A DNA stretch of 64,000 bases from contig JAUCBJ010004027.1 in the NCBI GenBank assembly GCA_032718475.1, positions 37,640 to 101,639 on the forward strand, written 5' to 3'. Of the stretch, positions 30,210 through 42,900 are shown in pieces (positions within the stretch are counted from its first letter, which is position 1; every line of letters starts with the position of its first letter). A program made the position numbers and the translations under genes. Source of the stretch: Nemertoderma westbladi (lineage: Eukaryota; Xenacoelomorpha; Nemertodermatida; Nemertodermatidae). The notes below the pieces were generated by a model. It was not told the origin of the DNA and did no database searches. It worked only from the letters and a program-made list of their open reading frames with translations.

Positions 30210-30993
30210 TTTACGCCATAAATATAGAGTACTGTATAGATACAAATTACGTAATAACAGAATACATATTACCGGTAATACTTTACATAATTGGACAGAC
30301 AGTAATATCCATATCCATGTCTTTAAAATTGTAAAGAATTATTGCACCAAGAGCATAAAAATACATATTAGATTTGTTAAGTTTATACTGATATTATTCG
30401 GTCATAAAATCTTTAAAATCATAACTGTTATTAATTTAAGTCAAGTAAAGAATAAAAATATTTCAAATACTATTAAACAAATAAAATTTGAAGCGATAAT
30501 CTGACTTGTGTCTAATCATATTTTAACGTACGTTTATTCAGTATTCAGTAATTAGTAGTTAAAAATAAGTAAGTTAAAAAGTTAAAATATTAAAATATTG
30601 AGGTGCTGATTGCTCAGTGCGTTTATGAGGTAGAAGTGCGCGGTTTGAGGGTCTACGCATCCCAGGTCGACCTTCGTGATAGGTTGATAGGTTTGATAGG
30701 TTTGGTAGGTTGGTTGCTTTTTTTACCATATATTATTAAATAAATGTGAGATTAATTAGTGCAGTTAGTTTAATTATAATATCGTAAACATCACTGCACA
30801 AAAACGCGTTTTACACACCAGATCTTTAAAACATTACCTTTATTCGCATGCAAAAATAAGGGTTATGCCAGAGCCAGCCTAGAGGCCAAGCAAGGTACCG
30901 GTAGCCGTAGCAATGCAAGAAGCTAGAAGCTTCCTATTGGGTGCTATTTTTAGATCCTTCCCCCTTTTCTTACCCCCTCATCCGTGCCACCCC
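28451..30993 (+). mobile_element. TIR element with 36-bp minisatellite, copy I (2.5 kb)
   Basis: Ends show imperfect inverted repeats: the left end contains GGGGGTAAG, GTAAGAAAAGGGGGAA and GGATCTATAAATAGCATCC. The right end, reversed, contains GGGGGTAAGAAAAGGGGGAA and GGATCTAAAAATAGCACCC. Inside are a C16 run, a minisatellite (28664-29990), a (TTGA)n run (30158-30207), and a weak tRNA-like stretch near 30605-30690. No transposase. The 99-residue AT-rich frame at 30205-30504 is not a convincing gene. Copy II follows after GCGCGC. Confidence 0.7.
28664..29990 (+). repeat. 36-bp minisatellite in copy I
   Basis: Degenerate units of TAAGCACRTCKACTTAACCG followed by a variable run of CACC repeats. 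The minus strand carries GGGTGGGTGGGTGG stretches with G-quadruplex potential. Confidence 0.85.
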
Positions 30994-30999
30994 GCGCGC

Positions 31000-33792
31000 G
31001 AGCTGGGGGGAGATCTTCTCTGTGCTGGGGGTAAGAGCGCGTAAGAAAAGGGGGAAGAGGGGGAAAGAAAAGGGGTATGGATCTATAAATAGCATCCAAT
31101 GGGACGCCTCTATTTTACGACCGTTCCATACTGTAAACATACAGCTGTCTACCTTATTGAGAAGTGGTAATACGACTTAACAGTTGCTAAACTTAACCCC
31201 CCCCCCCCCCCACCCACGTCTAGTTAACCACACCCACCCACCCACCCACCCACATAAGCACATCGACTTAACCGCACCCACCCACCCATCTAAGCACACC
31301 TACTTAACCGCACCCACCCACCCACCTAAGCACACCTACTTAACCGCACCCACCCGCCCTCCTAAGCACGTCTACTTACCCGCACCCACCCACCCACCTA
31401 AACACGTCTACTTAACCGCACCCACCCACACACCTAAGCACGTGTACTTAACCGCACCCATCCACCTAAGCACATCGACTTAACGGCACCCACCCACCTA
31501 AGCACGTATTCTTACCCACACCCACCCACCTACCTAAGCACACCTAGTTAACCGCACCCACCTAAGCACATCGACTTAACCGCACCCACCCACCCACCTC
31601 AGCACGTCTACTTAACCACACCCACCCACACACCTGAGCGTGAGCACATCTACTTACCCGCACCCACCCACACACCTAAGCACGTCTACTTAACCGCAAA
31701 CACCCACCCACCTAAGCACATCGACTTAACCGCACTCACCCACCCACCTAAGCACGTATACTTACCCGCACCCACCCACCTACCTAAGCACACCTAGTTA
31801 GCCGCACCCACCTAAGCACATCGACTTAACCGCACCCACCCACCCACCTAAGCACGTGTACTTAACCACACCCACCCACCCACCTAAGCACGTATACTTA
31901 CCCGCACCCACCTCCTCCATAAGCACACCTAGTTAACCGCACCCACCTAAGCACATCGACTTAACCGCAAACACCCACCCACCCACCTAAGCACATCGAC
32001 TTAAACGCACCCACCCACCCACCTAAGCACGTATACTTACCCGCACCCACCCACCTACCTAAGCACACCTAAGTTAGCCGCACCAACCTAAGCACATCGA
32101 CTTAACCGCACCCACCCACCCACCCACCTAAGCACGTGTACTTAACCACACCCACCCACCCTCCCACCTAAGCACGTATACTTACCCGCACCCACCTCCT
32201 ACCTAAGCACACCTAGTTAACCGCACCCACCTAAGCACATCGACTTAACCGCACCCACCCACCCACATAAGCACGTGTACTTAACCACACCCACCCACCC
32301 ACCCACCTAAGCACGTATACATACCCGCACCCACCTCCTACCTAAGCACACCTAGTTAACCGCACCCACCTAAGCACATCGACTTAACCGCACCCACCCA
32401 CCCACCCACCCACATAAGCACGTGTACTTAACCACACCAACCCACCCACCTAAGCACGTATACTTACCCGCACCCACCTCCTACCTAAGCACACATAGTT
32501 AACCGCATCCACCTAAGCACGTATACTTAACCACACCCACCCACCCACCTAAGCACGTTTACTTAACCACACCCACCCACCTAAGCACATCGACTTAACC
32601 GCACCCACCCACCCATCTAAGCACACCTACTTAACCGCACCCACCCACCCACCTAAGCACACCTACTTAAACGCACCCACCCGCCCTCCTAAGCACGTCT
32701 ACTTACCCGCACCCACCCACCCACCTAAACACGTCTACTTAACCGCACCCACCCACACACCTAAGCACGTGTACTTAACCGCACCCATCCACCTAAGCAC
32801 ATCGACTTAACCGCACTCACCCACCCACCTAAGCACGTATACTTACCCTCACCCACCCACCTACCTAAGCACACCTAGTTAGCCGCACCCACCTAAGCAC
32901 ATCGACTTAACCGCACCCACCAACCCACCTAAGCACGTGTACTTAACCACACCCACCCACCCACCTAAGCACGTATACTTACCCGCACCCACCTCCTACA
33001 TTAGCACACCTAGTTAACCGCACCCACCTAAGCACATCGACTTAACCGCAAACACCCACCCACCCACCTAAGCACATCGACTTAACCGCACCCATCCACC
33101 CACCTAAGCACACCTACTTAACCGCACCCGGCCACCCACCCTCCTAAGCACATCGACTTAACCGCACCCACCCACCCACCTAAGCACACCTACTTAACTG
33201 CACCCACCCACCAACCTAAGCACAACTACTTAACTGCACCCACCCACCCACCTAAGCACATAGACTTAGCCGCACCCATCCACCCACCTAAGCACACCTA
33301 CTTAACCGCACCCGGCCACCCACCCTCCTAAGCACATCGACTTAACCGCAACCACCCACCCACCTAAGCACACCTACTTAACTGCACCCACCCACCAACC
33401 TAAGCAAGCACGTCTATTTAACCGCACCCACACACCAAACTAAGCAAGCACGTCTACTTAACCGCACCCAACCTCCCCTACCCCTACACACCTAATTACC
33501 CGCACTCACCTACCCCTACCCACCCTCCCTCCCTCCCTCTCACATCCTATTTACCCGCACCGACCGCCCGAACTTAACAAACACACCCACCCCTACCTTT
33601 TCTACCTTATTCAGACTCCATGGCAAACATTCTCGGAGCAACATGCCGTACCAGAAATTTGCAAAAACGGAAAGCAGGGACAGTTTTCGCCAAAACCTTT
33701 TTTACAAGAACCGTTTTTGATAATCGTTTCCTATAAAATAATGCTAAGTATTTACATCCTAGAATATTCGATAACTATTGTAAATTATTGTA

Positions 33793-33850
<58 letters not shown>

Positions 33851-34634
33851 TTTACGCCATAAATATAGAGTACTGTATAGATACAAATTACGTAATAACA
33901 GAATACATATTACCGGTAATACTTTACATAATTGGACAAACAGTAATATCCATATCCATGTCTTTAAAATTGTAAAGAATTATTGCACCAAGAGCATAAA
34001 AATACATATTAGATTTGTTAAGTTTATACTGATATTATTCGGTCATAAAATCTTTAAAATCATAACTGTTATTAATTTAAGTCAAGTAAAGAATAAAAAT
34101 ATTTCAAATACTATTAAACAAATAAAATTTGAAGCGATAATCTGACTTGTGTCTAATCATATTTTAACGTACGTTTATTCAGTATTCAGTAATTAGTAGT
34201 TAAAAATAAGTAAGTTAAAAAGTTAAAATATTAAAATATTGAGGTGCTGATTGCTCAGTGCGTTTATGAGGTAGAAGTGCGCGGTTTGAGGGTCTACGCA
34301 TCCCAGGTCGACCTTCGTGATAGGTTGATAGGTTTGATAGGTTTGGTAGGTTGGTTGCTTTTTTTACCATATATTATTAAATAAATGTGAGATTAATTAG
34401 TGCAGTTAGTTTAATTATAATATCGTAAACATCACTGCACAAAAACGCGTTTTACACACCAGATCTTTAAAACATTACCTTTATTCGCATGCAAAAATAA
34501 GGGTTATGCCAGAGCCAGCCTAGAGGCCAAGCAAGGTACCGGTAGCCGTAGCAATGCAAGAAGCTAGAAGCTTCCTATTGGGTGCTATTTTTAGATCCTT
34601 CCCCCTTTTCTTACCCCCTCATCCGTGCCACCCC
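31000..34634 (+). mobile_element. TIR element with 36-bp minisatellite, copy II (3.6 kb)
   Basis: Head-to-tail duplicate of copy I. Left and right non-satellite parts are almost identical to copy I (for instance a single G-to-A near 33937). The satellite is about 1.1 kb longer, and (TTGA)n is slightly longer. The duplication must therefore be recent, and only the arrays have changed in size. Confidence 0.7.
31211..33600 (+). repeat. 36-bp minisatellite in copy II (expanded)
   Basis: Begins and ends with the same unit order as the array in copy I but has extra internal blocks, several containing CACCTCCTACCTAAGCACAC, between about 32000 and 33000. The Pro/His/Thr repeat ORF at 31184-31483 is a by-product. 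Confidence 0.85.
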
Positions 34635-34944
34635 TGGTTCAGCCAAACAACCCTTAAGCAGCTCCGTAGCCCATCATTGTTCCAATTCTTCCGGTAGGCT
34701 ATCATTACGGCTCTCCTAATTTGTTTCAAATTTGTTTCACTGGCATACTTAACATTGTTCCAATTTTTTGAGCTCCGTAGCCCATCATTGTTCCAATTCT
34801 ACGGTAGAATATCATTACGGCCCTCCTAATTTGTTTCAAATTTGTTTCACTGGCATACATAGCATTGTAGGTAGGACACCATTACGTGGCTCCTAATATG
34901 TTTCAATTATGTTCCAATTTTGTTTCAACTATAACAGAGACATA
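34635..34944 (+). repeat. 109-bp tandem repeat, about 2.5 copies
   Basis: Units start near 34660 and 34770 with AGCTCCGTAGCCCATCATTG and share CTAATTTGTTTCAAATTTG. A third, partial, unit lies at about 34868. Sits between copy II and the resumed LINE ORF, so it belongs to the insertion complex. Confidence 0.7.
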
Positions 34945-36183
34945 CTAGTGGCAGTACGCGCGCACAAAGTTAAAACCGAACAACCAACAACTGAAAACAT
35001 TAACAAGGTTGAGAAAGCTAAGGACGATCTTAAATTGGCCTACAACATCAGCCAGGAAAAGTACATACAGGATAAAACTGAAGCAATTACAACTGCTCAC
35101 ATACAGCAACAATCAAGACTTACCTGGCAAACTGTAAATGAGGTATCTGGTCGGAAAAGTTGTGCAAAGGGGCGCCTCAAAGCCGATAGTCCTGAAGAAC
35201 GTGTTGGGAAGTGGAAAAATCACTTCAGCAACTTGCTTGAGCAGCCACCAAACATCGAGGTCAACCATACAAGGAAAATATATGACAAGACACTACCTAT
35301 AGAAACAGGCGACTTCACACCTGCTGAACTCCAAAGAAGCATTAAAAGCATGTCCAATAATAAAGCGAGTGGATTAGATGAAATCCCAGCGGAGGTATGG
35401 AAAACCGGAGTGCTAAACAGACCATTATTGAATGTTTGCAACCGGAAGTTAAAAGGGGAAAAGCCACCACCAATTTGGACTAAAGGTCAACTAAAGCCTC
35501 TCGCCAAGAAAGGAGACCTCGGTATACCAACAAACTATCGTGGGATCTGTCTGCTTGTGGTAGCTGCCAAAATATACAATAAAATGATTCTATATAGGAT
35601 TAGGCCTCACATAGAGAAACTACTGCGTAAGAGCCAAAACGGATTTCGACCAAGTAGATCAACAATAGCTCAGATACTTGCACTACGGAGACTGATTGAA
35701 GGAATTAAGTCAAAGAATCTCCCCGCAGTCATGACTTTTGTGGACTTCAAGAAGGCATTCGACTCCATCCGTAGAGGTAAAATGCTTGAAATCCTAAGAG
35801 CTTATGGAATACCAGAAGTAATTGTTGCTGGCATTGGATTGTTATATTGTGACACAGAAGCGCAGGTACTCTCACCAGATGGTGAAACTGAGTTTTTCTC
35901 AATCCTGGCTGGGGTACTACAAGGTGACACATTAGCACCATTACTATTTGTAATTGTACTGGATTATGCAATGAGGACGGCCACAAAGGGTGAAGATCTG
36001 GGATTCACTCTTCAAGAACGCAGAAGTAGTAGATATCCGGCAACTTCAGTCACAGACACCGACTTTGCGGATGACATCGCCCTGCTCTCTAATACGCAAG
36101 CAGATGCACAGCTTCTACTAAATAAAGTGGAGAGGGCTGCTACCCTTTTGAAAATCCCTGCTACACATACTAAGTACTTGTAA
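34909..36183 (+). pseudogene. LINE family 1 ORF2, reverse transcriptase block
   Basis: 424-residue frame. The LINE part runs from about 34945 to 36141. It holds an intact RT: SMSNNKASGLDEIP, QNGFRPSRSTIAQI, the first catalytic Asp in FVDFKKAFDS, GVLQGDTLAPLLF, and the FADD box near 36066. After VERAA the frame enters the inserted TIR transposon and stops within 14 codons. Its beginning (to about 34944) is repeat sequence, so the ATG given is not the native start. The clade is not decided. Confidence 0.85.
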
Positions 36184-37599
36184 AGTCTACTTGCTATCTT
36201 CTTAACAAGTACTTGCCAAGATATGTAAAGTATATCACTTAATAAGCCAAATCTTTCTATGAATGTAAAGTTTTAATTAGGCACTTGGTAATTGTAAACA
36301 GTATGTCATGTATATAGAAAGTAATTATAAATTTATCAATGCAAATTATAATATAAAACTCAAACGTGAGACTGACTAATGACTGCACTGTGCATGTGTG
36401 TGCATGTTCTGTGTAGATGAGAGGGGTGTGGGGGGGGGGGGGGGTACCTTATCCAATCCCTACTCCCTACATTCTACAGGCCTACAACTGCAACATACAT
36501 TTAGAACAGGATACAGCAGAGTATATATGAAAATATTTAATCCATAGTAATATGAGAGTATCGTTGATAAATTTTGGTGATGACCCACATAATTCGTATT
36601 CGATTAGTTAGATTAATAGAATTTATCTTATTTTCAGACAAAATAGAATATTCATATTGATAAATCTACGACAATTTATTAACTTTAAGACCTTGTAATA
36701 GGTCTTTGACATATTATATCTATTTAAAAATGTAAATAATACACAAAAGCAATTGAAGGATAAGAAAACGGTAAAATTAAAAAATAATGTTTTGCGATTA
36801 AAAAAATTTAATTTGCGATATTAATAGCTTGATCATTCCAACGCCCATATATCTGCTTTATCTCAACAAAATTTAATGGTATTTGGTTTAAACAAAACGA
36901 AATTTTTCGGCTTTCCTTCTTCATTATTTTCTTTTCTTATTTCTTTCTAACAAAGCAGCTTTGGTAATCAGAGGAATATCACTCATTAAATCACCAAAAA
37001 TGAACGCAAAACTGAATAATGTTATTAGGAATGCTAAATATTCGTTTGTTTTGGTTCATATTCAATTTCGATCCAGTTAGGACGTTAAATTATTACCTAT
37101 TGTCAATGTCTCAATATGATATATTACTAACAACGTCAGCATTTTTTAAATATATTAAACAATATTTCATAGATGTTTAGATTCGCAGGAAAAAAGTATC
37201 AAATATGAACGTTTAATTTATTTCGTGGACGACATGGGCTACCTGGGATAGCTGCATTCAGACCTGACAACCGGCAGGCCCCACTGAAAATACTGAACTG
37301 TTGTATGTAATACATTGTTATGCCTAGACTCAGGCAAGTACAAGCTTGCCCAACAACTAACAGTACTGCAGTAAGCATATATCTGCATATATGCAATACT
37401 TTGCAGGAACATCGCAAGTACCTGCAAAATATAAGAGAGCAAAGTAACACTTGCAATATTTATTAAAACTAAAGAAATAACTTACATGCTCTATTAAGTT
37501 TACCAAATTTTTGTTACTAAACATATTTTGACAAGTGTAATAAACTGATAGCAAGGAACTTGCAAATCTTAGGAAATGTACTATGAATTTTCAACAGGG
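36143..37599 (+). mobile_element. TA-flanked TIR transposon, non-autonomous (1457 bp)
   Basis: Inserted in the LINE RT gene. Ends CCCTTTTGAAAAT and, reversed, CCCTGTTGAAAAT. Similarity of the arms continues more loosely for about 80 bp (shared CTTGCTATC, ACTTG...CAA.ATATG). TA occurs on both sides (36141-36142 and 37600-37601), and the uninterrupted LINE copy A has a single TA there, so TA is the duplicated target. The interior is AT-rich without a transposase. The TA target fits the Tc1/mariner group, but the CCC terminus is not the commonest for it. Confidence 0.85.
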
Positions 37600-37600
37600 T

Positions 37601-38266
37601 AAGGAGGTTGGATTGCATATAAATGCTACAAAGACGGAATTCATGACCTTTAATGTTGATGGAAACTTGACAACCATTGATAATAATCAACTAAGGAAGG
37701 TCGATGACTTCCAGTACCTTAGATCATGGATAGAGAGTAGCAAAAAGGACATAGAAGTTAGGAAAGCAAAGGCTTGGGTAGCTCTATCAAAAATGGATAC
37801 AATCTGGAAATCAGATCTCTCCAGGCACCTGAAGACTAAGTTCTTTCGAGCCACAGTGGAAAGTGTATTTTTATACGGGGGTGAGACCTGGACACTGACT
37901 AAATCACTTGAACAACGAATTGATGGTTGCTACACAAGACTACTAAGGGCAGCCCTAAACATCAGCTGGAGACAACACATGACAAACGCCGAGCTTTATG
38001 GTACAATACCACCTGTATCAACCACCCTCCGTGAACGCAGATTAAGATTCAGTGGGCACTGCTGGCGAAGTAAAGACGAGGTCATACCAGATCTACTTCT
38101 CTGGCAACCAACTAATGGAAAGCGTAGTCGTGGACGACCGGCCATAACATATATAGATCAACTTGAAAGGGATACGGAACTTGGGAGAAACGAAATTGCG
38201 ACAACTATGGAGAATCGGGAAGCCTGGAAGGATCTCATTTCCACTGTCCGAGTTCGCTCGACCTAG
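37601..38266 (+). pseudogene. LINE family 1 ORF2, thumb and C-terminus
   Basis: Continues the RT block directly after the TIR transposon: KEVGLHINATKTEFMTFN, then GGETWTLTKSLEQRIDG, then LRFSGHCWRSKDEVIPDLLL, and stops at TAG 38264, followed by the (TAG)n tail. Very close to copy A at 1033-1828, which allows position-by-position comparison. Confidence 0.85.
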
Positions 38267-38278
38267 TAGTAGTAGTAG

Positions 38279-39141
38279 TATCTACGTCATTTTGTGACGT
38301 CACAATGTCCCCAGTGAGCTTAATTTTTAACGACCCCAGTTTGTGGTTGAAATTAAGTATGTTATGTGTTATGTTCAATTATTTATGGATTAGTTATTCA
38401 GCTCTGTCTTCGAGACAATGCAGCTCAGGCAATCCCTAGCAATCCCTTTTTTTATTGTTTTTATACACTCGTGAATAATTGTAAAAGTTAATATTTCCTT
38501 ATGAGTTACCTAAGCACCCCTTGTGGTGCAACTTTCCTCAGTTACTATAACAATGGATTTTCACTTAGTCGATAGTGCTAAACAATCCCGCATGCACTAT
38601 GCATACAAGCATGTAGCAATTTTTTTAAAAAATATGTGGACAAATATCGTAATACGGCCACTATAGCTACTTTTTTTCTGCGGGGGCACTAATTAAATTA
38701 AACTAATTAAATTCATGTTTAAAATAATTACAAATAAGGTGGAGCACAACGATATATGATATAACTCTTATCATTCAAATTACATTCACCTCATTCAATT
38801 ATATTAAATATTATCATGAATTTTATACCTTTAATTTTTTAGACCATTTCTACGTACTGTAGTGGAAATAGACATTATAATAATTTCACGAAAACACACC
38901 CATTCTAAATAGTGTAGTGTACCTTGAGCACATCTGGGGACAAGTTTTTAGTGCTAAGAGTATTATATTATGCCCTACGTTCTACGTATGTAGGTAGTTA
39001 GTTGCAATGGACGTTAAGAATATATAATAAATTAACGAGAACACACCATTCCAAATACTGTCCCTTGCGCACATCTGGGGACATTAGTTTTTGTATTGTT
39101 TTTCTGCAGACCATACGGTATGTAGTTGCAATGGACATTAA
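38279..39141 (+). repeat. Dispersed repeat family X, copy 2, right piece
   Basis: Continues the copy begun at 28056. Aligned with 39-900 of the window with only scattered small differences. Ends at a G21 run (39142-39162). Confidence 0.8.
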
Positions 39142-39162
39142 GGGGGGGGGGGGGGGGGGGGG

Positions 39163-39945
39163 TACACCATTTTGGTCCAAAATATGTCGAAATTTTTTAT
39201 ATGGTCTACTATTATGCACCATTGAATGGTGTTTCCAAATCTAAAACCGCTATTTAATAGCTCTTTTAGTTTTCAAGTTATGTAAATTTCCATTTAGGGA
39301 ATCCTATTGAAATTAAATTAATTTACACTATTAATGCTTCAGCTAAAAAATGATGCTAATCCTATGTAATAAAAAAAATAAGAATATTATTTTAAGAACT
39401 TTCTACATATATCCTATACAAAATAATCAGCCCAATGATTCGTGGAATAATAATATAACCCTACTGCAGTTGTATATTTTATTTTGTTTATTGACAACTC
39501 AACTATTTTCTGTCTATCCCTGAGAGCTGATAAAGGATGTGTAGACTCAGCCAGCAGCCAGCAGCAGAAGGGTCAAGAAATTCTGCCTTGATGGAATTCT
39601 ATCTCAGGCAGCCCTGAACTCAACCATTCCTACACAGCTATATAGCTGCTGCAGCTCAGGGAGGAGTTGTTACTTTACCATTGCTTTTAATTTCGCGACA
39701 AAATAATTTCAGAAAAACGAAATATATCGAATACCACACATTGAATTGATCTGATATTTTGTAACGCGATTATGAACCACCAAAGCAATTTACTTGTAAA
39801 AGTTCAACAAAATCGCAGGCAGGAAGTGCCTGAACCTAGATAATTATCAGTCAGTCAGTCAGTCAGTGTTATAAATCCTGAGATTTTTACAGTAAGTATC
39901 CCGCAGATTTTTACAGTAAGTATCCCGCTGTCGAGCGGGCTCCTA
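39163..39945. other. No gene seen
   Basis: AT-rich. A (CAGT)n run lies at about 39848-39867. A 29-bp block containing GATTTTTACAGTAAGTATCCCG is repeated in tandem just before the satellite (39881-39929). Confidence 0.55.
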
Positions 39946-39947
39946 AT

Positions 39948-42900
39948 TAGGCCCCTACAATTACTTGCACAATATATTAGGCACCTACCATTACTTGCCC
40001 AATACATTAGGCCCCTACCATTACTTGCCCAATATATTAGGCCCCTACCATTACTTGCCCAATACATTAGGCACCTACAATTACTTGCCCAATATATTAG
40101 GCCCCTACCATTACTTGCCCGATGCATTAGGCCCCTACAATTACTTGCCCAATGCATTAGGCCCCTACAATTACTTGCCCAATATATTAGGCCACTACAA
40201 TTACTTGCCCAATATATTAGGCCCCTACCATTACTTGCCCAATACATTAGGCACCTACCATTACTTGCCCAATATATTAGGCCCCTACCATTACTTGCCC
40301 AATACATTAGGCACCTACAATTACTTGCCCAATATATTAGGCCCCTACCATTACTTGCACAATATATTAGGCACCTACCATTACTTGCCCAATACATTAG
40401 GCCCCTACCATTACTTGCCCAATATATTAGGCCCCTACCATTACTTGCCCAATACATTAGGCACCTACAATTACTTGCCCAATATATTAGGCCCCTACCA
40501 TTACTTGCCCGATGCATTAGGCCCCTACAATTACTTGCCCAATGCATTAGGCCCCTACAATTACTTGCCCAATATATTAGGCCACTACAATTACTTGCCC
40601 AATATATTAGGCCCCTACAATTACTTGCCCAATGCATTGGGCACCTACCATTACTTGCCCAATATATTAGGCACCTACCATTACTTGCCCAATGCATTAG
40701 GCACCTACCATTACTTGCCCAATGCATTAGGCCCCTACAATTACTTGCCCAATGCATTAGGCCCCTACAATTACTTGCCCAATATATTAGGCCCCTACCA
40801 TTACTTGCCCAATACATTAGGCCCCTACCATTACTTGCCCAATGCATTGGGCCCCTACCATTACTTGCCCAATGCATTAGGCCCCTACCATTACTTGCCC
40901 AATGCATTAGGCACCTACAATTACTTGCCCAATATATTATGCCCCTACCATTACTTGCCCGATGCATTAGGCCCCTACAATTACTTGCCCAATGCATTAG
41001 GCACCTACAATTACTTGCCCAATATATTAGGCCCATACAATTACTTGCCCAATGCATTAGGCACCTACCATTACTTGCCCAATGCATTAGGCACCTACAA
41101 TTACTTGCCCAATATATTAGGCCCCTACCATTACTTGCCCGATGCATTAGGCCCCTACAATTACTTGCCCAATGCATTAGGCCCCTACAATTACTTGCCC
41201 AATATATTAGGCCCCTACCATTACTTGCCCAATACATTAGGCCCCTACCATTACTTGCCCAATGCATTAGGCCCCTACAATTACTTGCCCAATATATTAG
41301 GCCCCTACAATTACTTGCCCAATATATTAGGCCCCTACAATTACTTGCCCAATGCATTAGGCACCTACCATTACTTGCCCAATGCATTAGGCCCCTACAA
41401 TTACTTGCCCAATATATTAGGCCCCTACAATTACTTGCCCAATGCATTAGGCCCCTACAATTACTTGCCCAATGCATTAGGCCCCTACCATTACTTGCCC
41501 AATGCATTAGGCCCCTACAATTACTTGCCCAATATATTAGGCCCCTACCATTACTTGCTCAATACATTAGGCCCCTACCATTACTTGCCCAATGCATTAG
41601 GCCCCTACAATTACTTGCCCAATATATTAGGCCCCTACAATTACTTTCCCAATATATTAGGCCCCTACAATTAATTGCCCAATACATTAGGCCCCTACCA
41701 TTACTTGCACAATGCATTAGGTCCCTACCATTACTTGCCCAATGCATTAGGCACCTACAATTACTTGCCCAATATATTAGGCCCCTACAATTACTTGCCC
41801 AATGCATTAGGCACCTACCATTACTTGCCCAATGCATTAGGCCCCTACAATTACTTGCCCAATATATTAAGCCCCTACAATTACTTGCCCAATGCATTAG
41901 GCCCCTACCATTACTTGCCCAATGCATTAGGCCCCTACCATTACTTGCCCAATGCATTAGGCCCCTACAATTACTTGCCCAATATATTAGGCCCCTACCA
42001 TTACTTGCCCAATACATTAGGCCCCTACCATTACTTGCCCAATGCATTAGGCCCCTACAATTACTTGCCCAATATATTAGGCCCCTACCATTACTTGCCC
42101 AATACAGTAGGCCCCTACCATTACTTGCCCAATGCATTAGGCCCCTACAATTACTTGCCCAATATATTAGGCCCCTACAATTACTTGCCCAATATATTAG
42201 GCCCCTACAATTACTTGCCCAATACATTAGGCCCCTACCATTACTTGCACAATGCATTAGGTCCCTACCATTACTTGCCCAATGCATTAGGCACCTACAA
42301 TTACTTGCCCAATATATTAGGCCCCTACAATTACTTGCCCAATGCATTAGGCACCTACCATTACTTGCCCAATGCATTAGGCCCCTACAATTACTTGCCC
42401 AATATATTAGGCCCCTACAATTACTTGCACAATATATTAGGCACCTACCATTACTTGCCCAATGCATTAGGCCCCTACAATTACTTGCCCAATGCATTAG
42501 GCCTCTACAATTACTTGCCCAATATATTAGGCACTTACCATTACTTGCCCAATGCATTAGGCCCCTACAATTACTTGCCCAATATATTAGGCACCTACCA
42601 TTACTTGCCCAATGCATTAGGCCCCTACAATTACTTGCCCAATGCATTAGGCCTCTACAATTACTTGCCCAATATATTAGGCCCATACCATTACTTGCCC
42701 AATACATTAGGCCCCTACCATTACTTGCCCAATGCATTAGGCCCCTACCATTACTTGCCCAATGCATTAGGCCCCTACCATTACTTGCCCAATGCATTAG
42801 GCACCTACAATTACTTGCCCAATATATTAGGCCCCTACCATTACTTGCCCGATGCATTAGGCCCCTACAATTACTTGCCCAATGCATTAGGCACCTACAA

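Larger units (their letters stand above)
28113..38278 (+). mobile_element. LINE family 1, copy B, interrupted by two later insertions
   Basis: A LINE lying in family X, flanked by an 18-bp duplication TATCTACGTYATTYTGTG (28095-28112 and 38279-38296, two mismatches). Its ORF2 is found in three blocks in order: 28135-28450, about 34945-36141 and 37601-38266. The 3' end is a (TAG)n tail at 38265-38280. The endonuclease is missing, so the copy is 5' truncated. The gaps are filled by a 6.5-kb insertion complex and a 1457-bp TIR transposon. Confidence 0.88.

Noticed and set aside
30205-30504. 99-codon ORF duplicated at 33846-34145
   Set aside because: Low-complexity Ile/Lys/Asn translation of AT-rich DNA, starts at a non-ATG codon, and duplicated only with its element.
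30605-30690. tRNA gene
   Set aside because: Only loose A- and B-box likeness and no cloverleaf. Also present in the duplicate copy. At best a tRNA-like remnant.
31184-31483. Pro/His/Thr repeat ORF
   Set aside because: Reads the 36-bp minisatellite.
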